NCBI RefSeq assembly: GCF_900205865.1
Contig: NZ_LT906662.1
Location: 868,001 to 932,000 of the forward strand
Length of the DNA stretch: 64,000 nucleotides
Direction of reading: 5' to 3'
Origin: Thermoanaerobacterium sp. RBIITD
GTDB taxonomy: Bacteria > Bacillota > Thermoanaerobacteria > Thermoanaerobacterales > Thermoanaerobacteraceae
Under the pieces are notes generated by a model. That model made no database searches. It was given only the letters and a program-made list of their open reading frames with translations, and had not been told where the DNA came from. Shown here piece by piece: positions 37,973 to 46,853 of the stretch. Each line of letters opens with the position of its first letter. Within the stretch, counting starts at the first letter, position 1. A program made the translations under genes and the position numbers.

Positions 37973-38506
37973 TTATTTCTTTGCTAATGATGTTGACCTT
38001 GATAGCTGTTTAACTATATAATAACCTATAACTGTAACAACTGTATTTATTGCTGCTGCCGGGAGTACTACAGTAAGCATTAATACAGTAAAAGCACTGT
38101 TATTAGGTAATCCGGCAACAATAGATACAACTCCTAAGAATACTGCACCTGATATTATAGTTCCAATTATTCCAACAATTGCTGCTAATATTCCATCATT
38201 TATTCTATTCTTTAGTAATCTTATTAATAATATCAATATAGTTGCTGTAACAAGTTTATCTATCGGATTTGCAATCTGTCCGCCAGGCATTGATCCTGTA
38301 ATGGCTGTAAAAATTCCTGCAATAATCGCTGTAACATAGTCGACTTTCAAATCGTCAACGATCATCAATGATATAAAAAGCATAGCCAACATAAAGTCAG
38401 GTCTCATATTAAACATAAATGCCGGTGTTATAAAATGAAGTACTAAGCCTAACGCCATAAGAAGTGCGCAAAGAATAAATTCTCTCAATGTCTTCCTTGA
38501 TTCCAC
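37973..38506 (-). CDS. trpP: Tryptophan transporter TrpP
   Basis: A 177-residue membrane protein with about five helices. FILCALLMALGLVLHFITPAFMFNMRPDF near the N-terminus and GSMPGGQIANPIDKLVTA near residue 95 match TrpP (YhaG) of bacilli, a tryptophan uptake protein. The frame starts at a GTG at 38515 inside the ribosome binding site; a GTG at 38506, eight bases past GGAGG, is more likely. The tryptophan T-box upstream (specifier UGG) independently supports tryptophan as substrate. Confidence 0.92.
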   Translation of the reverse strand: MESRKTLREFILCALLMALGLVLHFITPAFMFNMRPDFMLAMLFISLMIVDDLKVDYVTAIIAGIFTAITGSMPGGQIANPIDKLVTATILILLIRLLKNRINDGILAAIVGIIGTIISGAVFLGVVSIVAGLPNNSAFTVLMLTVVLPAAAINTVVTVIGYYIVKQLSRSTSLAKK

Positions 38507-38511
38507 TTCTT

Positions 38512-38568
38512 TCACCTCCTTTCAATATGACAGGTGAAGGTTCTTTTTCCGATATCCCAACCTCCCAT
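38512..38568 (-). other. Possible short leader ORF overlapping the trpP ribosome binding site
   Basis: An 18-codon frame (MGGWDIGKRTFTCHIERR) ends with a TGA inside the AAAGGAGGTGA site of trpP. It has one Trp codon at position 4 but no good ribosome binding site of its own. A 7-bp hairpin (TTCACCT 38511-38517 with AGGTGAA 38532-38538) could hide the trpP site; translation of this frame would open it. Speculative. Confidence 0.25.
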
Positions 38569-38670
38569 TTTTATTCAGCTATAGGACATGGGACAATACT
38601 TTGTTCCACTGCCCTATTATTATTCAATTTTATAATCATTTTGAAATAAATTGTGAATATAAAAAATGAA

Positions 38671-38943
38671 TATAAAAAAGCCTTACAACCCCATTGTAGG
38701 GGCGAAAGGCTTTACTTTCACGGTACCACCCTTATTAAGACACATGTCTTATCTCATTAAGCACACAAACATGTGCATCACATATAACGGTGCTTACCGG
38801 CTCGGCTACTATAATTTCACCTTGCATCTCGCAGGCCCATTCACAAAAGCTATAATAATCAGGCTTCCACTATCCCCGAATCGCTTATATTCATCACTTT
38901 TGCTACTATTCCTGTTCATCGAACAAAAAATATTTCTTTATTT
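38671..38943 (-). promoter_or_regulatory. T-box leader of trpP, tryptophan specifier UGG
   Basis: The T-box core AAGGGTGGTACCGTGAA lies at 38716-38732 on the minus strand, followed by a terminator hairpin (AAAGCCTT...AAGGCTTT, with CCCC/GGGG inside, 38677-38713) and a T-run. The specifier loop reads GAA-TGG-GCC, with TGG, the Trp codon, at 38837-38839, in the same GAA-NNN-GCC frame as the leuS T-box of this window. Uncharged tRNA-Trp should allow read-through into trpP. Confidence 0.93.
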
Positions 38944-38949
38944 AATACC

Positions 38950-38977
38950 ATTATATAACATTAAATATCTTTGTCAA
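38950..38977 (-). promoter_or_regulatory. Promoter of the trpP T-box transcript
   Basis: On the minus strand a perfect TTGACA (38972-38977) and perfect TATAAT (38950-38955) are spaced by 16 bases, placing the start just ahead of the T-box. Confidence 0.8.
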
Positions 38978-39007
38978 TAGATTTTTTTAATTTTTGCTTG
39001 TACTTTT

Positions 39008-42000
39008 TTACTCTGCCAATTTTATGTGAATTAACGCACCCATATGATTTTTGTCTATCTCAAGTGTCTTTTTGAAATATTTTACTGCATCGTCCTTATT
39101 CCCTAGTCCAAGATGCCCAAGTCCAATCAAGTAGTAACAAAATGCCTGATTTTTCTTGTTTAAGTCCTCATCAAATATCAAGAAGTCTGGAAGTGATACA
39201 GCAAAATAATCGATTTTTACATCATCGAATATATGCTTCTCACCGTAAGTTAAAAGCTTATTGAACTTTGACTTTGCTTTATCATCATTTCCAAGCTTCA
39301 AATATGCTAAACCCTGATAGAAAATCATGTCTGCAGGTTGGTCATTGTAATACATTGCACCTGCTGGCTCTTCCATGCCCATAGTTGCTTCTTCAAAATA
39401 TTCTCTTGCCTTGACCTTTTCTCCAAGGCCTTCATAACAGCATCCTAAATAATAGTTAATATTGTTATCATGTGCGATTATAAGCTTACCCTCACCTAAA
39501 TTCTCCGGATAAACCTTAGCTTTTGCAAGCTCTTCTATTGCATTTTTATACTCACCATTTTCAATATATCTTTTAGCTATCTCAACATGTGATAGAACAT
39601 ATTGACCAGTAACTTTTCCTTCTCCACCTTCCCATGGGTGGAATTTTCTCACCTCTAATAGCTTAAGCGCTCTATCGAATTCGCCTTTTTGATTTATCAA
39701 TGTTATATATTCTATATATAGGTCATCTCTTTCTTCCACAAGCTCTATATTATCTTCTAAATTTTTAAGCCTAAAATCAACATCATAGCCTAATTTTTTA
39801 TAAAGCTGGTCAAGCTCTAAAAGAACTCTTGAATCCTTTTTATCAAGCTCAAATGCCCTTTCTAGATGTTTTAAAGCCTTTTCGTGGTCATGGGCTTTAT
39901 TGTAGTAATACAATGCTAGATTTCTATGCGCTGTAGGGAAGCTCGGATTTTTTTCAATGGACTTTTCAAAGCACCATTTTGCATCTTCATATTGCTTTTT
40001 GTCATACCACAGCATCCCAAGATAATAATATGCAAAGCTATCATCTGGATTTATCTCAATCGCATTCTTTAATGCTTTAATATCCTCTATTTTATTTGGG
40101 AAGCAATAGCTATACTTAACACTTGCAGCTTTTTTAGCGTAATCTAAAGCTTTATCATTGTTACCTTTTTGTGCTTCAAAATAGCTTATATAGTAATATG
40201 CCATCGGGTTAACATTATCTTCATCAATATTACTTACATATCTTTTCAAAACCTCTATTGCTTCATCATAAAGATATGCATTTGCATAATCAAGTGCTAA
40301 GTTTATATAGTTATATGCATCATCTCTCATAATTCTATTTAACTCATTTAATATTATCTCAGCCTCTTCATTTTCTCTATTTTGCATTGATACAAGATAT
40401 AGTTCATTTCTATTTCCAAAATCAAGCAAATCTATTTTTTGCGTTTCATATGCGTAATTCTTAGCTTCATCAAGTCTACCAAGTTTTCTCAATATAGCCG
40501 TTTTTAAATTTCTCGCTTTAATATCATGATAATTTTTTATTATTGACTTTTCTATAAAATCCAGTGCTAAACAATAATTTCTCTTTTCACAGGCAATTTG
40601 TGCTAATGCGAAATATCCACTATTCTGCCATGCATTATTCCATGTGCTTTTATAAAAGGCGTCATATGCCGAATCAAATTTCCCTTGAAATTTAAGTGAA
40701 AGGCCAAGGTTGTAGTATGGCTCACCATCATATGGATTTGGGTTATGCCTTGTTATGCTTTTAATTGCCCGTCTGAAATATTTCTCGCTTTCTTCAAATT
40801 TTCCACGCCTCAAAAGCAAAAGCCCATATGCATTGTTTATCCTTATATCATCTGGATCTCTTTTTAGTCCTTCAAGATAATAATCATCTGGTTCATATGT
40901 TGCATGTCTATACTGCTCAAGATGTAACCCTGCAAGATATAATGCTTCATTCGTCTTTAATTCGGCAGGTTCCGGTATTGCTTTAGCTGGATCAGGTATC
41001 TTCTCTATCTCCTCTTTGATTGGTTTATAACTTACAAGGAGATTTCCTAAATTATCATAAACCGTGATTTTTAAATTATAATATTCATCATCCACATCTA
41101 CTACATTAGAATAAGGTTTTACAGGACTCAAATTCATTGTTGTATTTAAATAGATTTTATTCACACCCTCAAGCTTTATGGTAGCATTATCAAAAACCTG
41201 TGTTGCATACACATCAACATATACCTTGTTGTCTTTAACTTCTAAATTAACCGCAGCATTTATAGTAGCATTTTTTACAATACCTATTTCCTTATATGGC
41301 ATAAAATATTGCTTAAATGTCTTTTCTTCACCAGGCATAAGCCACGAAAAATCCGGTTGATTATCTGTATAAACACCTGTCATAAGTTCTATATATGGTC
41401 CATCTTCATCTGTTAAGTTTCTCTCCCAGGCCTTACCGAAGTCGCCGTTTCCCCATGTCCACTGCTTTTTCCCAGGTGAAACATGATGGTCAGCAATATG
41501 AAGTATACCTGCTTTCTTTGAATGATCATACCCACCCACAAAATCAAAATCAGAGCGGTATGCCATATATGATGTAGGCACAGGAATATTTTTATACCTT
41601 GATATGTCAACACCCTTTGAATAATCGATTTTGTAGTATTCTCCTGTTGCTATAGGAAATCTCGATACATCTCTTTTACCATGGTCAAATACTGCATGGA
41701 CATCCGGAGGAAATACTGATTGATAATCATCATTTACGGCAACTGCGGGATTTGCCCACCATAAAAATGTCTGTGGGAACTCTGTCCTGTTGTAAAGCTG
41801 TCCTTTTATTTCAAGATATGCTTTTCCGGGATACAGTGTAAAACCTGCCATACCCTTTGTACCGTACATTTTATCTATTTCACTCACCCAAACAGTCTTG
41901 CTGCCATCCTCATTTTCTTTTAGGTAATACTCTACAGGTCCAAATGTATTTGGTCTATGATGTTGTGGCCAGTTGAATTCAATACCGCCAGAAATCCAAG

Positions 42001-42334
42001 GCCCCGCAAGGCCAACAAGAGCCGGCTTAATAACTCTATTATAGTAAATAAAATCATAGTTATTAGTTTTGTCGAGTGCTCTATATATTCTACCGCCAAG
42101 TTCCGGCATTATTTCTATCAATAAATACTCGTTTTCAAGGCAGACGATCTTATATTTCTTCATGACTTTCTCATCATAAATTTTGTCAATTACCGGATAT
42201 GGATAGACTTTACCTGAACTTCCTTGATATACACGCTTTTCAAGAAACATCGGATTTTTATTAGGTTTACCTATTGGATATGTGGGTATTTCGACTTCTT
42301 CTTCCCACATCTTTACCACAGCATTATCATTCAT
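39008..42334 (-). CDS. Very large DUF5107 + TPR repeat protein, probably carbohydrate-related
   Basis: About 1108 residues, no signal peptide. The N-terminal 400 residues carry ENEYLLIEIMPELGGRIYRALDKTNNYDFIYYN and ISGGIEFNWPQHHRPNTFGPVEYYL, characteristic of DUF5107, a galactose-mutarotase-like beta-sandwich. From about residue 470 onwards there are many tetratricopeptide repeats (for example FAYYYLGMLWYDKKQYEDAKWCFEKSIEKNP and HLGLGNKDDAVKYFKKTLEID). Such fusions sit near glycoside catabolism genes, but no activity is established to my knowledge. Two ATGs lie after GGAGGT; the second (42334) has the better spacing. It is divergent from an AraC-type regulator. Confidence 0.75.
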   Translation of the reverse strand: MNDNAVVKMWEEEVEIPTYPIGKPNKNPMFLEKRVYQGSSGKVYPYPVIDKIYDEKVMKKYKIVCLENEYLLIEIMPELGGRIYRALDKTNNYDFIYYNRVIKPALVGLAGPWISGGIEFNWPQHHRPNTFGPVEYYLKENEDGSKTVWVSEIDKMYGTKGMAGFTLYPGKAYLEIKGQLYNRTEFPQTFLWWANPAVAVNDDYQSVFPPDVHAVFDHGKRDVSRFPIATGEYYKIDYSKGVDISRYKNIPVPTSYMAYRSDFDFVGGYDHSKKAGILHIADHHVSPGKKQWTWGNGDFGKAWERNLTDEDGPYIELMTGVYTDNQPDFSWLMPGEEKTFKQYFMPYKEIGIVKNATINAAVNLEVKDNKVYVDVYATQVFDNATIKLEGVNKIYLNTTMNLSPVKPYSNVVDVDDEYYNLKITVYDNLGNLLVSYKPIKEEIEKIPDPAKAIPEPAELKTNEALYLAGLHLEQYRHATYEPDDYYLEGLKRDPDDIRINNAYGLLLLRRGKFEESEKYFRRAIKSITRHNPNPYDGEPYYNLGLSLKFQGKFDSAYDAFYKSTWNNAWQNSGYFALAQIACEKRNYCLALDFIEKSIIKNYHDIKARNLKTAILRKLGRLDEAKNYAYETQKIDLLDFGNRNELYLVSMQNRENEEAEIILNELNRIMRDDAYNYINLALDYANAYLYDEAIEVLKRYVSNIDEDNVNPMAYYYISYFEAQKGNNDKALDYAKKAASVKYSYCFPNKIEDIKALKNAIEINPDDSFAYYYLGMLWYDKKQYEDAKWCFEKSIEKNPSFPTAHRNLALYYYNKAHDHEKALKHLERAFELDKKDSRVLLELDQLYKKLGYDVDFRLKNLEDNIELVEERDDLYIEYITLINQKGEFDRALKLLEVRKFHPWEGGEGKVTGQYVLSHVEIAKRYIENGEYKNAIEELAKAKVYPENLGEGKLIIAHDNNINYYLGCCYEGLGEKVKAREYFEEATMGMEEPAGAMYYNDQPADMIFYQGLAYLKLGNDDKAKSKFNKLLTYGEKHIFDDVKIDYFAVSLPDFLIFDEDLNKKNQAFCYYLIGLGHLGLGNKDDAVKYFKKTLEIDKNHMGALIHIKLAE

Positions 42335-42481
42335 CATCAATACCTCCTTAATTTATAAATATTGCTTAAATTCTATTTATATTTTATAATATATTTATTA
42401 AGTTATCATTATCGATTCTTGCCATAGTTTTTATAAATATTGCTGTTTAAATATCGTTTACTATAAAGGAGATTGTATATA

Positions 42482-43327
42482 ATGCATGTTAATGAAAAAG
42501 GCGTCCTTGAAAATTCAGAAGCATATTTTCATACACCTAGTAGCTTAGCTAAATCATTGTTCTTTTATTTTATCTGTGCAGGGCATTTCTACTGCGATGA
42601 CAAATATTCTGTAAAGCGCAATAATTATAATAGCTACCTTTTAATGTATATAAAAGATGGTGAGGGCCAAATATTCTTTGACCAAAAAGCATTTCAAGCT
42701 AAGGCTAATGATGTTGTCTTACTCAATTGTCATGAGCCACATGCATATACAACTAAAAAGTGGGAGACATACTGGATACATTTTGATGGAAACATGAGTA
42801 AAGAATTCTTTGACCTTTTGTATAGTAGATATGGAGTCGTATTTCCTTTAAATGGCTCTATAATTATTCCAAAATATTTAAAAGAGATTATTGAGGATTA
42901 CCAAAATTCAAAAATCCCCAATGAAGCCCTTGTATCATGCTATATACAGAGAATGCTGACAGAATTATTGTTTATATCAAGCGAAACAAATGCAGCAGAT
43001 GATCTTAAATCAAATCAAATTCAAGATGCAATAAACTTTATCAGGCTTAACTACAAAGATAAACTTACAATAGATACGATATCACAGCATGCATCTATGA
43101 GCCCATTTCACTTCAGCAGGGTTTTTAAAAAAGAAACAGGGTATTCGCCATATGAGTATTTGACTATGATACGTTTAAATAAAGCAAAAACCCTTTTAAA
43201 AAGCACAAAGATGAGCATAAAAGAAATCGCAAATGAGGTGGGATATAATAGCGAGTCCAATTTCGTCACAAATTTTAAAGAACATAACAAAATGACACCA
43301 ACTGAATTTAGAAAGACGTCTTTTTAA
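42482..43327 (+). CDS. AraC family transcriptional regulator with cupin sensor domain
   Basis: A 281-residue regulator: an N-terminal cupin-like ligand domain (NSYLLMYIKDGEGQIFFDQKAFQAKANDVVLLNCHEPHAY) and a C-terminal pair of AraC helix-turn-helix motifs (LTIDTISQHASMSPFHFSRVFKKETGYSPYEYLTMIRL and SIKEIANEVGYNSESNFVTNFKEHNKMTP). The ATG at 42482 follows AAGGAGAT by nine bases; the open frame begins at a TTG nine bases earlier. It is divergent from the DUF5107/TPR gene across a 147-base gap and most likely activates it in response to a sugar. Confidence 0.88.
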   Translation: MHVNEKGVLENSEAYFHTPSSLAKSLFFYFICAGHFYCDDKYSVKRNNYNSYLLMYIKDGEGQIFFDQKAFQAKANDVVLLNCHEPHAYTTKKWETYWIHFDGNMSKEFFDLLYSRYGVVFPLNGSIIIPKYLKEIIEDYQNSKIPNEALVSCYIQRMLTELLFISSETNAADDLKSNQIQDAINFIRLNYKDKLTIDTISQHASMSPFHFSRVFKKETGYSPYEYLTMIRLNKAKTLLKSTKMSIKEIANEVGYNSESNFVTNFKEHNKMTPTEFRKTSF

Positions 43328-43663
43328 ATTAAAGTTACCGTCATTTATCAAATTAATTTAGTCAAAAACTCCATATTTTTCTCAGATTATATTTCCTGAT
43401 AATAAATTTATTGTTAATATAAAATTATATTAATTGTCAAATTATTTTAGCAATAACAAAGGGATATAAAAGTGCCATTTTCAATATTATCCAGAATTAA
43501 TAGTTAAATATATTAATTGGTACATTAAACCAAAAACAATCCAGTATTGGCTAAGTTCATGCCTAAAAGACGGTATAAGGCATTAAAACTAGGTCGCAAA
43601 CGACAGAGGCAAGTACAGAAAAATGTATAAAATTTTTATAAAAATTAATATCTTGCAATATAA
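43328..43663. other. Intergenic region without identified gene
   Basis: No gene was recognised. A 31-codon plus-strand stretch near 43525-43630 is rich in Lys and Arg (FMPKRRYKALKLGRKRQRQ) and may be a fragment of something, but I cannot assign it. Confidence 0.3.
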
Positions 43664-44593
43664 CTATTTTAAACTAATCTTAATGTCAAAGTCTAATTCC
43701 TTTCCACCTTCAAGATAGAATAATCTATTTTTATTCTTTGCAATATCTATGCTGTCATAAAATCCGTTAGTAGGTTCAAATGCGCAGTTATAGTCTCCTC
43801 TAAATCCTCCCTCTGTCACCCAAAATCCTAAATATGGAAGCTTTTCTTTGTCAAATTCGACTACATATTTTACATCTTTAGAAGGATAATAAACATTACA
43901 GTATCCGTTTATAACTTTATCATTTACATAATATTTTTCTGTATTGTTTGAACTTAACGGTAACACTCTATCGAGATGGTATTCCTCATCATTTATGTCC
44001 TTTGTTACAGGATAGCTATGTACCGTGTCGACAGCCCCTAACCTTTTGCTTTTCTGGACATTCACAACATCTTTTGTACCATCAGGAAAATTTACTTCCA
44101 TATCTTCTTCGCAATTTATTAAGCAGTGCATTGCCCATATGCATGGAAATGCTTCTCTTCTATTGTTTTTTATATTGTAATGAATATTTAATTTCTCTCC
44201 ATCAATTGATATGGTCTTTTCGTATCTATATGGCAGTATAACACTATCAAACCAAAGCTTTAATATATCTCCAACCGCTTCATAATTAAAACTTGACGAC
44301 CATACTTCGCCATGATCTGGATATACAACATCTTTACCATCATATCTAACAACACATTTATCGATTGTCGGAAATGCGTCATCAAAACCAGATGCATCAA
44401 ATTTTGAAAAATCATCATAAATTTTAGCTTTTATATATGCATCTCCTTTGTTCTGAAAAAGGAGCTCAAAGTCCTTGTTCTTATTATATATTGAAGCTAT
44501 CTTGCCTCCAATAGTAGGTAAAACTAAAACTCTTAAGATATCATCCTCAAATTTTATCGCTTCTGTACCTTTAAAAATGGTCTTTTCTATCAT
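43664..44593 (-). CDS. Aldose epimerase-like protein
   Basis: A 309-residue cytosolic protein with the mutarotase-like pattern: DILRVLVLPTIGGKIASIYNK at the start, SGFDDAFPTIDKC near 70, YPDHGEVWSS near 90 (a histidine that may be catalytic) and CAFEPTNGFYDSI near 280. It is distant from the LacX-like protein at 2.9 kb. It follows the sugar transporter operon on the same strand after a terminator, so it probably acts on the imported sugar. Substrate is not determinable here. Confidence 0.7.
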   Translation of the reverse strand: MIEKTIFKGTEAIKFEDDILRVLVLPTIGGKIASIYNKNKDFELLFQNKGDAYIKAKIYDDFSKFDASGFDDAFPTIDKCVVRYDGKDVVYPDHGEVWSSSFNYEAVGDILKLWFDSVILPYRYEKTISIDGEKLNIHYNIKNNRREAFPCIWAMHCLINCEEDMEVNFPDGTKDVVNVQKSKRLGAVDTVHSYPVTKDINDEEYHLDRVLPLSSNNTEKYYVNDKVINGYCNVYYPSKDVKYVVEFDKEKLPYLGFWVTEGGFRGDYNCAFEPTNGFYDSIDIAKNKNRLFYLEGGKELDFDIKISLK

Positions 44594-44680
44594 GCGAGTT
44601 ATTCCTTTCTTTTTTTATTTATACGTTACATAAATTTGCAATATCGTCTTTTAAATAAACTTATTAATTTTTTAGATATT

Positions 44681-44719
44681 AAAAAGGCATATAATGTTTT
44701 ATACTATATATGCCTTTTT
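44681..44719 (-). terminator. Terminator after the sugar-binding protein gene
   Basis: AAAAAGGCATATA pairs with TATATGCCTTTTT, a 13-bp stem with T-rich tail on the minus strand, 15 bases past the stop. Confidence 0.82.
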
Positions 44720-44733
44720 ATACTATTATTTAA

Positions 44734-45771
44734 CTAATCAGCATATTTCCCCATAACTTGTTTGTAATTATCTTTTGTAACTATAATAGCTTTTACAGCA
44801 ACTTCCTTAGGAATAGGTGTGCCATACAGTAAATAATTCATCATCTCTTTAGCAGCTGTTGCTCCTACATCATCAGCTGAAAAATATGTTGCAGCTTTCA
44901 TTGCTGAATATGGTTTCTTAAACTCATCTTTTGCCATATATGCTCCCATTCCAATTACTACTGATTGTTTATCCAATCCTGCCTGTTCCAATGCTCTTGT
45001 TGCACCAACAGCTCCCTCCTCATTAGCTGTCATAACCATCCACTTTTTAATTTCAGGATGCGCTGTAAATATAGGTGCAGCCGCATTAAATCCTTTCTCT
45101 GTTTGCCCATCATAATCTGCTTTAAATATTCTTGAATCTGGGAAATCTGGTATAATTTCCTTAAACTTTTCCAATTCACCTTTTGTTCTAGGTACGCAGC
45201 TAGAAACCGTATCCATTGTTAATATAAGAAGTCCAGCTTCTTTATCCTTGTCCAAACCATTTTGCTTTGCATAGTTTGCCATCCATTCACCATTTGTTTT
45301 TCCAATGTTATATGCATCAATACCCACCCATGGAACTAATTTATTGCCGTTTTCATCTTGCAATGCATCATCTACTGCTATTACTGGTATGTTGGCAGCT
45401 TTAAGTTTATCAACTACTGCCTTCGAAAGCTTTTGATCTGGTGTGCATGTCAATACTCCTGACACCTTTTGCGCAATTACATTATCTATGTCCTGTAAAT
45501 ATGTGTCTGGATTCATCTTTGCATCAATAAACATGAATTTACTTGCACCCATTTGTTTTGCAGCAGCCTCAGACGCTTTCCCTTCATTTATAAACCAAGT
45601 TTGATCACCTGCTTTATAAATTCCAGCGATAACAATATTCTTTTTATCAGATGTTTGTGATGAGGATTGGTTATTTTTTGTTTTGCCTCCATTACTTGAT
45701 CCACACCCAACAAGTAGCGAAATTATTAAGATCATGACAATGCCAAGCTGCAATAAACCTTTCCCTTTCAT
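44734..45771 (-). CDS. Sugar ABC transporter substrate-binding lipoprotein (AraF-like)
   Basis: A 345-residue type I periplasmic-binding-fold lipoprotein. The signal ends in Leu-Leu-Val-Gly-Cys, followed by a Ser/Asn/Lys/Gln linker. The mature part has AGIYKAGDQTWFINEGKASEAAAKQMGA, GVLTCTPDQKLSKAVVDKLKAANIPVIAVDDALQ and PRTKGELEKFKE, which recall L-arabinose-binding protein AraF rather than RbsB. It delivers a pentose or hexose to the AraH/AraG-like permease and ATPase encoded just upstream. L-arabinose is a reasoned guess. Confidence 0.83.
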   Translation of the reverse strand: MKGKGLLQLGIVMILIISLLVGCGSSNGGKTKNNQSSSQTSDKKNIVIAGIYKAGDQTWFINEGKASEAAAKQMGASKFMFIDAKMNPDTYLQDIDNVIAQKVSGVLTCTPDQKLSKAVVDKLKAANIPVIAVDDALQDENGNKLVPWVGIDAYNIGKTNGEWMANYAKQNGLDKDKEAGLLILTMDTVSSCVPRTKGELEKFKEIIPDFPDSRIFKADYDGQTEKGFNAAAPIFTAHPEIKKWMVMTANEEGAVGATRALEQAGLDKQSVVIGMGAYMAKDEFKKPYSAMKAATYFSADDVGATAAKEMMNYLLYGTPIPKEVAVKAIIVTKDNYKQVMGKYAD

Positions 45772-45866
45772 AGATAATCCTCCTCGTTTTTATATTTTTT
45801 ATTTAATTCACCCTTAATTAGGGAAAACTTTATTCTTATTTTTGTATTTATAAAAATTTTACTGCA

Positions 45867-46853
45867 TTATCCCTTTATACTAGCTTCCAATAGCTTTTTC
45901 TCTCTACTTTGTTTTCTGAAGTAGTCAAATGTTAGAGCAATTAATAAGAGTAAGCCCCTTGCTACATACTGCCAAAATACCGGTACATTCAGCATAATTA
46001 ATCCTGTATTAAATCCTTGAAGTATAAAAACACCAAGTACAGTGCCGAAAATGGTTCCAACACCGCCGCTCATTGCTGCACCACCCAAAACAGCTGCCGT
46101 TATTGCATCAAATTCAAGACCATTAGCAGCTGCAGGCTGTCCGGAACTCATTCGTGCTGCAAGAACAATACCACCTATCGAACACAATACCCCTGTTATT
46201 ATATATAGCATTAATGTAATGCGCTCAGGATTTAGGCCGGCTAATCTTGCCGCTTCTTTATTTCCACCTATGACATAGACACTTCTTCCAAATCTCGTTT
46301 TTGACAATATTATTCCAAATATAACAAATGCTAGTATTAATATTATAACAGGAATTTGTATACCCATTATTTTGTTTTTCCCGAAATTAATAGTTATTTG
46401 ATCCATGATATATATTGGCAAACCACCGGATAGGATATATGCAAATCCTCTCATTATAGACATTGTTGCTAGTGTTGCAATAAATGGTTCTAATTTAATT
46501 TTATTTATTGCATAAGCATTTATTATGCCGACCAATGCGCCAGTAATCAATACTACTATTACTGTTGGAAAGAAGCTAAAACCTCTTTGTAACAATACTG
46601 CGGTTAATACGCTCGCGAAAGCAACAACAGAACCAGCAGATAGGTCAATAAGCAGTGCTATAATTAAATATGTTTCACCAATTGCTACTAAACCTGTTAC
46701 GGATGCTGCTACAAGGACATTCATTAAATTTGTTGTACTAAAATAATTATTATTAAGTATCGAAAATACTGCAATAATAGCAATTAGCGCGATAATCAGC
46801 CCTAATCTATCAGCTGGTACATATGAAAAGAAATTACTAAATTTTTTCTTCAT
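45867..46853 (-). CDS. Sugar ABC transporter permease (AraH/RbsC type)
   Basis: About 328 residues with eight to ten membrane helices. It has the family signature GGNKEAARLAGLNPERITLMLYIITG near 205 and AARMSSGQPAAANGLEFDAITAAVLGGAAMSGGVGT near 240. The ATG at 46853 overlaps the end of the ATPase gene by 17 bases; an upstream GTG at 46865 lies within its ribosome binding site. Middle gene of the ATPase-permease-binding protein operon. Confidence 0.9.
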   Translation of the reverse strand: MKKKFSNFFSYVPADRLGLIIALIAIIAVFSILNNNYFSTTNLMNVLVAASVTGLVAIGETYLIIALLIDLSAGSVVAFASVLTAVLLQRGFSFFPTVIVVLITGALVGIINAYAINKIKLEPFIATLATMSIMRGFAYILSGGLPIYIMDQITINFGKNKIMGIQIPVIILILAFVIFGIILSKTRFGRSVYVIGGNKEAARLAGLNPERITLMLYIITGVLCSIGGIVLAARMSSGQPAAANGLEFDAITAAVLGGAAMSGGVGTIFGTVLGVFILQGFNTGLIMLNVPVFWQYVARGLLLLIALTFDYFRKQSREKKLLEASIKG

